A stretch of 49,353 nucleotides of DNA, taken from the NCBI RefSeq assembly GCF_003668875.1, contig NZ_RAWM01000060.1, positions 1 through 49,353 of the forward strand. The letters run 5' to 3'. The position numbers and the translations under genes were made by a program. The notes beneath the pieces are model-generated. The model saw nothing but the letters and a program-made list of their open reading frames with translations, was not told the DNA's origin and made no database searches. This stretch comes from Corallococcus interemptor (lineage in GTDB: Bacteria; Myxococcota; Myxococcia; Myxococcales; Myxococcaceae). Below, in pieces: positions 32,862-40,192 of the stretch. Numbering within the stretch: the stretch's first letter is position 1; every line of letters starts with the position of its first letter.

Positions 32862-34211
32862 TCAGGGGGCCCAGACGCGCGAAGCGGCCTGTGCCTGCTG
32901 TGCATGGGTGCGCGTGAGCCAGTCGCGCGCGTCCGCCAGTTCCTCGCGCGCGGTGGCGAGGCCCAGGTTGCCGGCGCCACCCAGGTGGGTGGCCGTCAGC
33001 GCGCCGCGGTCCGGCTGGAAGGTGCCTTCGTTGAGCTGACGGCCCACCTCGCGGTACGCGTCGCGGAAGGGCTGCCCCTGGGCCACGAGCGCGTAGGCGT
33101 GGTGCGCGGCGTAGAGCGTGTCGTCGCACGCCGCGCGCGCCTTCTGGGCGTTCACCTTCAGCGCGGGCACCAGCCGCGCCAGGACCTCCAAGAGCGCCTT
33201 CGCGCTGGTGAGGGCCTGGAGGGTGGGGCGCTTCAGCAGCTGGAAGTCACGGTGGTAGCTGGAGGGAAGCCCGCCGGCCACCGCCTCCACCTGGTGCGCC
33301 AGGCCGCGCAGCTCGCGGCAGCGGCCCCGGGCCAGCTCCACCACGTCCGGGTTCTTCTTCTGCGGCATGATGGACGAGCCGGTCGTGAAGGCATCCGGCA
33401 GGGCCAGGAAGCCGAACTCGTCCATGCTGTAGAGCTGCACGTCCCAAAGCCACTTCTCCAGAGTGCCCGCCACCGAGCACGCCCAGGTGAGCAGCGCCGC
33501 TTCATGCCGCCCCCGACTGTCCTGCGCGTCGATGGGGCTGCGTTGAACCCGACTAAAACCGAGGAGCCGCGCGACATATTCACGGTCGATGGGCAGCGGA
33601 ACACCAAAGCCCGCGGCCGCGCCCAGCGGGCAGCGGTCGAGCCGCCCCCACACGCCCTTCAGCGCCTCCAGCTCCTCCAGCAGTCCTTCGGCGAAGGCCA
33701 TGCCCCACAGGCCGAACGTGGACGGCATCGCGCGGCGCAGGTGCGTGTAGCCGGGCAGGGGCAGGTCCGCATTCGCTTCAGCGAAGTCGAGGAACGTTCC
33801 CGCCAGCTCCGCCGTGCGCGCGCCCAGCGCGAGCAGTTCCTCGCGCATGAAGAGGCGCAGGGCCAGCAGCACCTGGTCGTTTCGCGAGCGCGCCAGGTGG
33901 ATGCGCTTGCCCGCCTCGCCGGTGCGCTCCACGAGCGCGGCCTCCAGCGCGGTGTGGCCGTCCTCCTGCTCCGGGCGGATGGTGAAGCGGCCCGCTCTCG
34001 CCTCGTCGTGCAGCGCGTGCAGGGCGCTCACGAGCGACGCGGCGGCCTCCGGAGCGAGCAGCCCCACGTGCGCGAGCATGCGCGCGTGCGCGGCGCTGCC
34101 CAGCGCGTCGTGCGGGACGAGCGACAGGTCCACCACCGGGTCGTCGCCCACGGTGAAGGCGTGGATGGCCGCGTCCAGCGGCTGGCCCTTGCCCCACAAT
34201 GTCTCAGCCAC
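32862..34211 (-). CDS. argH: argininosuccinate lyase
   Basis: A 449-residue enzyme that splits argininosuccinate to arginine and fumarate. The superfamily signature GSSIMPQKKNPD is present, with HLARSRNDQV near the N-terminus. I place the start at GTG 34211, which has GGAGG 6 nt upstream and overlaps the end of the deacylase gene by 8 nt; ATG 34229 would put the ribosome site inside the gene. It makes the last step of the pathway. Confidence 0.94.
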   Translation of the reverse strand: MAETLWGKGQPLDAAIHAFTVGDDPVVDLSLVPHDALGSAAHARMLAHVGLLAPEAAASLVSALHALHDEARAGRFTIRPEQEDGHTALEAALVERTGEAGKRIHLARSRNDQVLLALRLFMREELLALGARTAELAGTFLDFAEANADLPLPGYTHLRRAMPSTFGLWGMAFAEGLLEELEALKGVWGRLDRCPLGAAAGFGVPLPIDREYVARLLGFSRVQRSPIDAQDSRGRHEAALLTWACSVAGTLEKWLWDVQLYSMDEFGFLALPDAFTTGSSIMPQKKNPDVVELARGRCRELRGLAHQVEAVAGGLPSSYHRDFQLLKRPTLQALTSAKALLEVLARLVPALKVNAQKARAACDDTLYAAHHAYALVAQGQPFRDAYREVGRQLNEGTFQPDRGALTATHLGGAGNLGLATAREELADARDWLTRTHAQQAQAASRVWAP

Positions 34212-35265
34212 GCGACACCTCCCCGGCATAGCCGTGCAGCAGTCGTCGATAGAACGCGAGCCCCGCTTCCAGCTCCGCCCGCGTGAGGTACTCGTTCGCC
34301 TGGTGGCTCCGCAGCGTGTCGCCCGGGCCCACCTTCACCGCCGGGAGGTCGCCCAGGAACGCCCAGTCGGACGTGGTGCTGGAGCCCACCGTGTCCTGGC
34401 CCGACGCCACCACCGCCGCGCGCACCAGCGGGTGTGACGCGTCCGTGCCCTTGGGCAGGTAGCGCGCGGAGTGCACCACCACCTCGCTCTCCAGCGCCTT
34501 GCCGATGTCCTCCGCCACCTTCGCGTGGTCCATGCCCGGCGTGGTGCGCAGGTCCACGAAGAACTCGCACCGGTCCGGCACCTGGTTGCGCGCCAGGCCT
34601 CCGGACACCTGCGTCACCTGTGCCCGCGCCTCACCCAACAACGGGTGCGCGGGGAAGCGCAGCGCGGACACGGCCTGGATGTCCCGGGCCGCCTTGAGGA
34701 TGGCGTTGTCCAGCCCTCCTACGTGCGCGTGCGCCACGTGGCCGCTCTTGCCGTGCGCCACGCAGCGCAGCAGCAACATGCCCCGCTGCGCCGTGCAGGG
34801 CTTGAGCGACGTGGGCTCTCCCACGATGGCGGCGTCCAGCGGCCCCAGCGTGGAGAGCAGCGGCCCCAGCCCCTTGCCGCCCGTCTCCTCCTCGGCGGTG
34901 AGCGCGAAGACGTACTCGACACCGGAAGGCGCGCCTTCATCGAGGAGCGCCTTCGCGGTGAGGAGCATGGCGGTGACGCAGCCCTTGGCGTCGTTGGCGC
35001 CCAGGCCGTAGAGCGTGTCGTCCTTCCACACGGCCTCGTGCGGCTCCGTGGTCCACCCGGCGCACGGCTTCACCGTGTCCAGGTGCGAGTTCACGAGCAG
35101 GCGCTTCGGCCCGCTGCCCACGCTGAACCACACGTTGTGGCCCTGGCGGTGCACGCGGGCACCCCAGGACTCCGCATGGCCCGCGACGAGGTCCGCGATG
35201 CGGGCCTCGTCGCCGGAGACGCTGGGCGTGGCGACCAGCGCGGTGAGCAGCTCGGCGGGGTTCAA
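34204..35265 (-). CDS. M20-family deacylase of the arginine pathway (ArgE/acylcitrulline type)
   Basis: A 353-residue M20 metallohydrolase. Metal-site motifs are NSHLDTV, GANDAKGC and AEEETGG. In this operon it should remove the acyl group from N-acylcitrulline or N-acylornithine. The adjacent transcarbamylase is of the N-acylornithine type, so N-acylcitrulline is the likely substrate. The start is TTG 35265, overlapping the argB stop as TTGA. Lys-K-type (LysW carrier) enzymes are in the same family, but no LysW-like carrier is visible. Confidence 0.85.
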   Translation of the reverse strand: MNPAELLTALVATPSVSGDEARIADLVAGHAESWGARVHRQGHNVWFSVGSGPKRLLVNSHLDTVKPCAGWTTEPHEAVWKDDTLYGLGANDAKGCVTAMLLTAKALLDEGAPSGVEYVFALTAEEETGGKGLGPLLSTLGPLDAAIVGEPTSLKPCTAQRGMLLLRCVAHGKSGHVAHAHVGGLDNAILKAARDIQAVSALRFPAHPLLGEARAQVTQVSGGLARNQVPDRCEFFVDLRTTPGMDHAKVAEDIGKALESEVVVHSARYLPKGTDASHPLVRAAVVASGQDTVGSSTTSDWAFLGDLPAVKVGPGDTLRSHQANEYLTRAELEAGLAFYRRLLHGYAGEVSRG

Positions 35266-36188
35266 CCCTTGGCCTCGCCGTGCTTCACCGCGTGCTCGCG
35301 CACGACCATGGTGCCGCTGCCCTCGTTGGTGAAGACCTCCTCCAGCAGGGCATCGGACTGCTTGCCGCTCACCAGGTGCACGCTGCCCACGCCGCCCACC
35401 AGCGCGTGGCGCATGGCGTGTGCCTTGGGACGCATGCCGCCCGTGAGCCGGCCCTCGGCCTCCAGCGAGGCCAGGTCCGACAGCGTGGCCAGGGAGATCA
35501 GCGACGACGGGTCGGAGACGTCCTTGAGGAGCCCCGGCACCTCCACCATGAAGAAGAGCTTCTCCGCATGCAGCGCCGCCGCCAGGGCCGCCGCCACCGT
35601 GTCCGCGTTGGTGTTGTAGACGGCGCCGTCCTGGCCGCCCGACAGCGGGGCGATGACGGGCACGTAGTCCGCGCTTCGCAGGTGCTCCACGACGCGCGTG
35701 TCCACGGACTCGATGTCGCCCACGAGGCCGTAGTCCACCATCCGCCCTTGAGTCTCGCCGGGCTCCGTCACCAGCACGGGCGGACGCTTGCGCGCTTTGA
35801 TCAGGCCCGCGTCCACGCCGGACAGGCCCACCGCGGGCACGCCCGCGGCCTGGAGGTCCGCGAGCAGATCCGTGTGCAGCTTGCCCGCCAGCACCATCTT
35901 CGCCGCGTCCAGCACGGGCGCGGAGGTGATGCGGCGGCCGGCCACCTTTTCAATGGGCAGGTGCAGGGCGTCACAGAGCGCGTCCAGCTCCGGGCCGCCG
36001 CCGTGCACCACCACGGGGCGGATGGAGAAGGCCCACAGGAGGGCGATCTGCTCGCACGCGGTCTTGCGCGTGCGCGGGTCCGTCAGCACGGCGCCGCCGA
36101 GCTTCACCACGAAGGTCTTGCTGCGGAACTGCTTCACGTACTTCGCCGCGTTGCGAAGGGCGGCGTACGGATCGGGAGACAGGGGCAC
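35262..36188 (-). CDS. argB: acetylglutamate kinase
   Basis: A 308-residue amino-acid kinase that phosphorylates N-acylglutamate. It has VVKLGGAVL, VVVHGGGPELD, GRRITSAPVL and LTGGMRPKAHA. The N-terminal helix (PYAALRNAAKYVKQF) resembles the extension of arginine-feedback-inhibited hexameric kinases, so inhibition by arginine is likely. Second gene of the operon, overlapping the next start. Confidence 0.94.
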   Translation of the reverse strand: MPLSPDPYAALRNAAKYVKQFRSKTFVVKLGGAVLTDPRTRKTACEQIALLWAFSIRPVVVHGGGPELDALCDALHLPIEKVAGRRITSAPVLDAAKMVLAGKLHTDLLADLQAAGVPAVGLSGVDAGLIKARKRPPVLVTEPGETQGRMVDYGLVGDIESVDTRVVEHLRSADYVPVIAPLSGGQDGAVYNTNADTVAAALAAALHAEKLFFMVEVPGLLKDVSDPSSLISLATLSDLASLEAEGRLTGGMRPKAHAMRHALVGGVGSVHLVSGKQSDALLEEVFTNEGSGTMVVREHAVKHGEAKG

Positions 36189-36241
36189 GGTGGACCTCTA
36201 GAAAGTCGAAAGGGGACGAAGAAGGGTAGGGCGGCGGGCGG

Positions 36242-37252
36242 TCAGAAGCCGCCGCCGCGCATCCAGGCCAGGAGGGCGCGCTGCACGTGGTAGCGGTTGC
36301 CCGCCTCGTCCACGACGCGGCTGCTCGAGTGGTCCAGCACCTCGTCAGCGACCTCCACGTTGCGGCGCACGGGCAGGCAGTGCAGGAACGCCGCGTCCTT
36401 CGCGGCCTTCGCCATGTGCCGGCGCGTGGGCATCCAGCCCGAGTACGACGCGAGCAGCGCCGCCACGTCCGTGGGCGTGCTCGCCGTCTGCGCGGTGGGG
36501 CCCCAGGACTTCGCGTACACGGCGCGGCTGCCCACCAGCGCCTCGTCCTGGTCGTGCGTGTACGTGATGCTGCCGCCGGTGGCCCTGGCGTACGCCTCCG
36601 CCTCCGCGCGCACGGCCGGGTGCAGGTCGAAGCCCGGCGGATGCGCCACGCGCACCTCGCAGCCCGCGGCCGCCGCGGACAGCAGGAACGAGTTGGGCAC
36701 CGCCTTGGGCAGCGGCTTGATGTGCGGCGCCCAGGTGAGCGTCACCGGCAGCTTCTTCGTGGTGCCGAACGTCTCGCGCAGCGTCAGCGCGTCCGCCAGG
36801 CCCTGGCAGGGGTGCTCGCGCGCGGACTCCATGCTCACCACCGGAACGGTGGCCCACTTGCGGAAGGCGTTGATGACGGGGTCGGCCTCGTCCTCCTCGT
36901 CACCGCCACCCTGGGAGAAGGTGCGGATGCCGAGCATGTCCACGAAGCGCGACAGGACGGGCGAGGCCTCCTTGATGTGCTCCGCACGGTCCGCGTTCAT
37001 CACCGCGCCGGGGCGGTCCTCCAGCTTCCACACGCCGGAGCCCACGTCGAGCACGATGGCGTGCCCGCCCGCGCGCAGCATCACGGCCTCGAAGGACGTG
37101 CGCGTGCGCAGCGACGGGTTGAAGAACACCATGCCCAAGAGCTTCCCCGGGAAGATGGCCCCCGGGTCCTTCTGCTTCCACGCGGCCGCCTGCGAGAGGA
37201 CCGCCTCGACGCCTTCCGGGCCCAGGTCCTGGATGCGGGTGACATGCTTCAT
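36242..37252 (-). CDS. N-acylornithine carbamoyltransferase (AOTC/SOTC family)
   Basis: A 336-residue transcarbamylase. Carbamoyl-phosphate motif FFNPSLRTRT (43-52), HPCQ (147-150), YAKSWG and HCLPVRRNV place it in the N-acetyl/N-succinylornithine branch, not classical ornithine carbamoyltransferase. At residue 90 (NADRAEH) it has Ala, where Xanthomonas acetylornithine enzymes have the specificity Glu92 and Bacteroides succinylornithine enzymes have Pro90. LTWAPHIKPLPKAVPNSF also resembles the succinyl type. The start is ATG 37252. First gene of the operon, behind ArgR-like operators. Confidence 0.9.
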   Translation of the reverse strand: MKHVTRIQDLGPEGVEAVLSQAAAWKQKDPGAIFPGKLLGMVFFNPSLRTRTSFEAVMLRAGGHAIVLDVGSGVWKLEDRPGAVMNADRAEHIKEASPVLSRFVDMLGIRTFSQGGGDEEDEADPVINAFRKWATVPVVSMESAREHPCQGLADALTLRETFGTTKKLPVTLTWAPHIKPLPKAVPNSFLLSAAAAGCEVRVAHPPGFDLHPAVRAEAEAYARATGGSITYTHDQDEALVGSRAVYAKSWGPTAQTASTPTDVAALLASYSGWMPTRRHMAKAAKDAAFLHCLPVRRNVEVADEVLDHSSSRVVDEAGNRYHVQRALLAWMRGGGF

Positions 37253-37296
37253 GGGCTTCGTGCTCCCCCGGCCGCGCCGGATGGATGGGGACTGCT

Positions 37297-37324
37297 GAAT
37301 ATGCACTTGAATTCATGCATATTC
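37297..37324. promoter_or_regulatory. ArgR operator (ARG-box-like inverted repeat)
   Basis: GAATATGCA (37297-37305) and TGCATATTC (37316-37324) form a perfect 9-bp inverted repeat, with TGAATTCA in the spacer. TGAAT/ATTCA elements in an AT-rich patch between divergent argF'-type and argR genes fit the ARG-box consensus. It would control both directions. Confidence 0.75.
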
Positions 37325-37399
37325 GCTGAGGAGGCGCGGATATTATGCAGAACGGCGCAGCGCGCAAGAACATTCACTGGGATTTTTCATGCGCCTTGC

Positions 37400-37409
37400 G
37401 TGCGTATTC
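37400..37409 (+). promoter_or_regulatory. additional ArgR-like half-site before argR
   Basis: GTGCGTATTC repeats the RTGCRTATTC element seen twice in the operator at 37297-37324 and lies 24 bp before the argR start. It suggests autoregulation of argR. Confidence 0.45.
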
Positions 37410-37432
37410 AGCCGCATGCATGGTGAACGTGA

Positions 37433-37852
37433 ATGAACCTGGACGACGCCATCCTTCAGCTCATCTCCCAGCAGGACGTGCCGGATCAGTTCGTCCTGCA
37501 GTCGTTGCTGGAAGAGGCCGGGCACACGCCCAGCCAGTCCACGCTGTCGCGGCGGCTGAAGAAGCTGAGCGTGCAGAAGGTGAACGGGCGCTATCAGCGC
37601 GCCGAGCCGCCGGTGGCGCCGGTGCCGCTCGCGCCGCGTGTGACGATCATCGAAGCGCCGCCCAACATGCTGGTGCTGAAGACGGCGCCCGGCTACGCGC
37701 AGATTTTCGGGCTGGCGCTGGACCGCGAGGAGGTGGAGGGCCTGGCGGGCACGGTGGCGGGCGACGACACCATCTTCATCGCGGTGAAGGACCCGTCCTA
37801 CCTGCGGGACGTGCGCGAGGCGGTGGAGGAGCTCATCCAGCGCGGCCCGTGA
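37433..37852 (+). CDS. argR: arginine repressor ArgR
   Basis: A 139-residue regulator. The N-terminal winged helix contains HTPSQSTLSRRLKKL, close to the ArgR DNA-binding signature. The C-terminal arginine-binding/hexamer domain has APPNMLVLKTAPGYA and VAGDDTIFIA. It should repress the divergent arg operon when arginine is plentiful. Operators lie in the 180-bp gap. Its 3' end overlaps the convergent 2H-phosphoesterase gene by 20 bp. Confidence 0.92.
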   Translation: MNLDDAILQLISQQDVPDQFVLQSLLEEAGHTPSQSTLSRRLKKLSVQKVNGRYQRAEPPVAPVPLAPRVTIIEAPPNMLVLKTAPGYAQIFGLALDREEVEGLAGTVAGDDTIFIAVKDPSYLRDVREAVEELIQRGP

Positions 37853-38387
37853 ACGGGAAGCGGCGCACGGACTCCCACGGGCCGCCGAGGTAGCGCCAGA
37901 GCAGCAGCGCGGGAGTATGCGAGTCGAACGCGGACCAGCCCGAGCCCAGCTCCGCGAGCGCTGCCTTCGCTTCGTCCACGGTGGCCTTGTTCATCAGCGT
38001 GACGTGGGGACGGAAGGGCTGCCGGTCCTGCGGCGTGAGCCATTCCGAGAACGCGCGCGACAGCTCGCGGTGCACGGGCGAGAGGCCCGGCGCGTCCACG
38101 TCCACCGCCATGCCGCGTCCCAGGCCCCGCAGCTTCGTGAAGCGCAAGCCGGGGGCAGGGCGCTCCGTGACGACCTCCAGCGCGGCCTCCACGGCGTCCT
38201 GCTGCGACGCGGGCAGGTGATGGAAGAGGGAGACGTGCGCCGGGATGAGGTTGCGCTCGGGCGGGAAGTAGCGCCGCCGCAGGCTGTCCAGGCGCGCGAA
38301 CGCCTCCGGCTCCAGCTCCGCGGTGACGAGCAGTGGGGCTTCGGAGAGGGCGGCCATGCGGCGCACACCTTCCGTCCGAAGCCCCAT
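37833..38387 (-). CDS. 2H phosphoesterase (RNA 2',3'-cyclic phosphodiesterase-like)
   Basis: A 184-residue protein with two HxT/S motifs, HVSL and HVTL, about 85 residues apart, the active-site pair of 2H phosphoesterases (2'-5' RNA ligase family, ThpR type). A substrate was not identifiable. The start may be ATG 38387 or the internal ATG at 38357. It converges with argR, overlapping it. Confidence 0.82.
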   Translation of the reverse strand: MGLRTEGVRRMAALSEAPLLVTAELEPEAFARLDSLRRRYFPPERNLIPAHVSLFHHLPASQQDAVEAALEVVTERPAPGLRFTKLRGLGRGMAVDVDAPGLSPVHRELSRAFSEWLTPQDRQPFRPHVTLMNKATVDEAKAALAELGSGWSAFDSHTPALLLWRYLGGPWESVRRFPFTGRAG

Positions 38388-38402
38388 GACTACAAGAGGG
38401 GC

Positions 38403-39101
38403 CTACTTCTGGGACGCGAAGAAGGCCTTCAGCGAGTCGTCGGCCTTCTTGCGGTACTCGGGCAGGCGGCCGCGCTCGGCCTCGGCGAGGGCCTTCTTCA
38501 CGCCCGCGGCGTCGAAGTCGTGCGTGTAGACCGGCGTGCCGGGCTGCTGGCGCCAGGAGTCCGCGAGGCTGCCCGCGTCGATGGCGTCGAAGCCCAGCTC
38601 CTCCACGAGCTTGAGCACCTTCGCGCGGTGCTCGGGCGGATCCCCCGCGATGGGCAGCGCCACGCGTCCGGGCGTGCCCTTGGGCTTGCCCTTCTCCGCG
38701 AGGCTCTGGGAGTAGATGTTGTTGAAGGCCTTGATGACGGGGCGGCCGATGAGCTTCGAGACCCACTCGCTCTCCACCGTGCCCTTCTCCAGCTCCGGGA
38801 TGCTGCCGTCGCGCACGGGGTAGTAGTTGCCCGTGTCGATGACGACGACGTCCTTCGGCACGTCCGCGAAGAGGCCCTTGGGCAGGTCCGGGACCGCCTT
38901 CTGCGGGATGGTCACGACGACGACCTCGCCCGCCTTCGCGGCCTCCTGGACGGTGACGGCCTTCGCGCCCGTCTCCTTCGCCACGTCGCGCAGGCTGTCC
39001 GGTCCGCGTGAGTTCGCGATGAACACCTCATGGCCCAGCTGCGTCCACCGCTTCGCCAGGGTTCCGCCAATGAAACCCGCGCCAATGATTCCGATCTTCA
39101 T
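38403..39101 (-). CDS. NADP-binding oxidoreductase, F420/NADP-reductase-like
   Basis: A 232-residue protein beginning MKIGIIGAGFIGGTLAKRW, a Rossmann dinucleotide-binding motif. NSRGP after the second strand suggests NADP preference, and FNNIYSQ and PIAGDPPEH match NADPH:F420-type or related reductases. GAGGA lies before ATG 39101. Substrate unknown. It starts on the minus strand, 15 nt upstream of the phosphoesterase, and the two may be co-transcribed. Confidence 0.8.
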   Translation of the reverse strand: MKIGIIGAGFIGGTLAKRWTQLGHEVFIANSRGPDSLRDVAKETGAKAVTVQEAAKAGEVVVVTIPQKAVPDLPKGLFADVPKDVVVIDTGNYYPVRDGSIPELEKGTVESEWVSKLIGRPVIKAFNNIYSQSLAEKGKPKGTPGRVALPIAGDPPEHRAKVLKLVEELGFDAIDAGSLADSWRQQPGTPVYTHDFDAAGVKKALAEAERGRLPEYRKKADDSLKAFFASQK

Positions 39102-39295
39102 GCCGTCCTCTTCCGGGAAGTTGGTCCACGACCGCAAGCGCCGGTCGGATGCACGACCTCTTTCCGCGATGCGCGGAACCTGGCGGGTTTCCTGGCAGGG
39201 GGCCGGGCGTGCCCGTGCTTCCGGGGGCTTCCGCCTGCCTCGCCCCCTTCGCTAGCATTCCGGCTTAACCAGTCCTTGGGGGGCCGGCCGGTGCC

Positions 39296-40183
39296 ATGGC
39301 GAACATTCCATCCGAGCTGGTCGCGGCGTTCCGAGGGGCCGCGCGCCCCCTGTCCTCCGAGCAGGAGGCGGGGCTCCTACCCGTGCTGACCTCCATCCTG
39401 GAGCGCTGTGAGGCGGCGTGGCCCGGGGTGCGGCTTGAGCCCGGCGCCTTCGTGGCGCACCTGGCCCTGCACACGCCTTCGGGTGAACCTCCCGCGCAGG
39501 CCGTGTCCTCGCTGCAGGCCGAGGACCTGTACCTGGCGCTGGCCGCGGTGGAGGGACAGCGGGCGGCGATGGATGCGCTGGAGTCCGCCGTCCTGGTGCC
39601 CGCGGGGCGCGCGGTGCGCCGCGTGGAGGACTCGGACGCGTTCGTGGACGAGGTGCTCCAGCTCACGCGCCTGCGGCTCCTGGTGGAGGAGGGTGGCCGC
39701 GCGCCGCGCCTCACGGAGTACGCGGGCCGGGGGCCGCTGCGCCGGTGGTCGGAGGCGGTGGCGCTGGGCATCGCGCTGTCGCTCAAGCGCAGGCCGGAGC
39801 GCAGCACGCCGCTGGATGACGCGCTCATCGCCGCGGACCTGGGCGCGGCGGATCCGGAGCTGGAGCACATCCGCCACCGCTACCGTCCCGCCTTCCGGGC
39901 CGCCTTCACGGAGGCCCTGGCGAAGCTCCCGCCCCGGGATCGCAACCTGCTGCGCATGGGGCTGGTGCAGGGGCTGGGCGTGGAGTCGCTGGGCGCGCTG
40001 CACCAGGTGCATGCCTCCACGGTGTCGCGGTGGATGGCGAAGGCGCGCGAAGCGCTCCTGGAGCACACCCGTCTGGCCCTGGCGCGGCGGCTCGCGCTCA
40101 ACACCTCCCAGCTCGACAGTCTGCTGCGCGTGCTCGACGGCAGCCTGGAGCTCAGCCTCGCGTCCCTGCTGAAGGAAGGGTGA
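39296..40183 (+). CDS. sigma-70-like factor, myxobacterial type
   Basis: A 295-residue protein. The C-terminal part is a sigma region 4: AFTEALAKLPPRDRNLLRMG followed by the helix-turn-helix GVESLGALHQVHASTVSRWM. The central part (about 115-185) resembles region 2 only weakly. This matches the diverged sigma-70 family found in Myxococcales. It is 9 nt upstream of a kinase with a zinc-finger anti-sigma-like N-terminus, which probably controls it. Confidence 0.82.
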   Translation: MANIPSELVAAFRGAARPLSSEQEAGLLPVLTSILERCEAAWPGVRLEPGAFVAHLALHTPSGEPPAQAVSSLQAEDLYLALAAVEGQRAAMDALESAVLVPAGRAVRRVEDSDAFVDEVLQLTRLRLLVEEGGRAPRLTEYAGRGPLRRWSEAVALGIALSLKRRPERSTPLDDALIAADLGAADPELEHIRHRYRPAFRAAFTEALAKLPPRDRNLLRMGLVQGLGVESLGALHQVHASTVSRWMAKAREALLEHTRLALARRLALNTSQLDSLLRVLDGSLELSLASLLKEG

Positions 40184-40192
40184 GTCCCACTG

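Noticed and set aside
31515-34286. 923-codon plus-strand open frame
   Set aside because: It is antisense to argG and argH, whose motifs are unmistakable.
34204-35265. LysK (LysW-dependent) identity for the M20 enzyme
   Set aside because: The family overlaps, but no LysW-like carrier or LysX gene is present, and the operon is arginine-specific.
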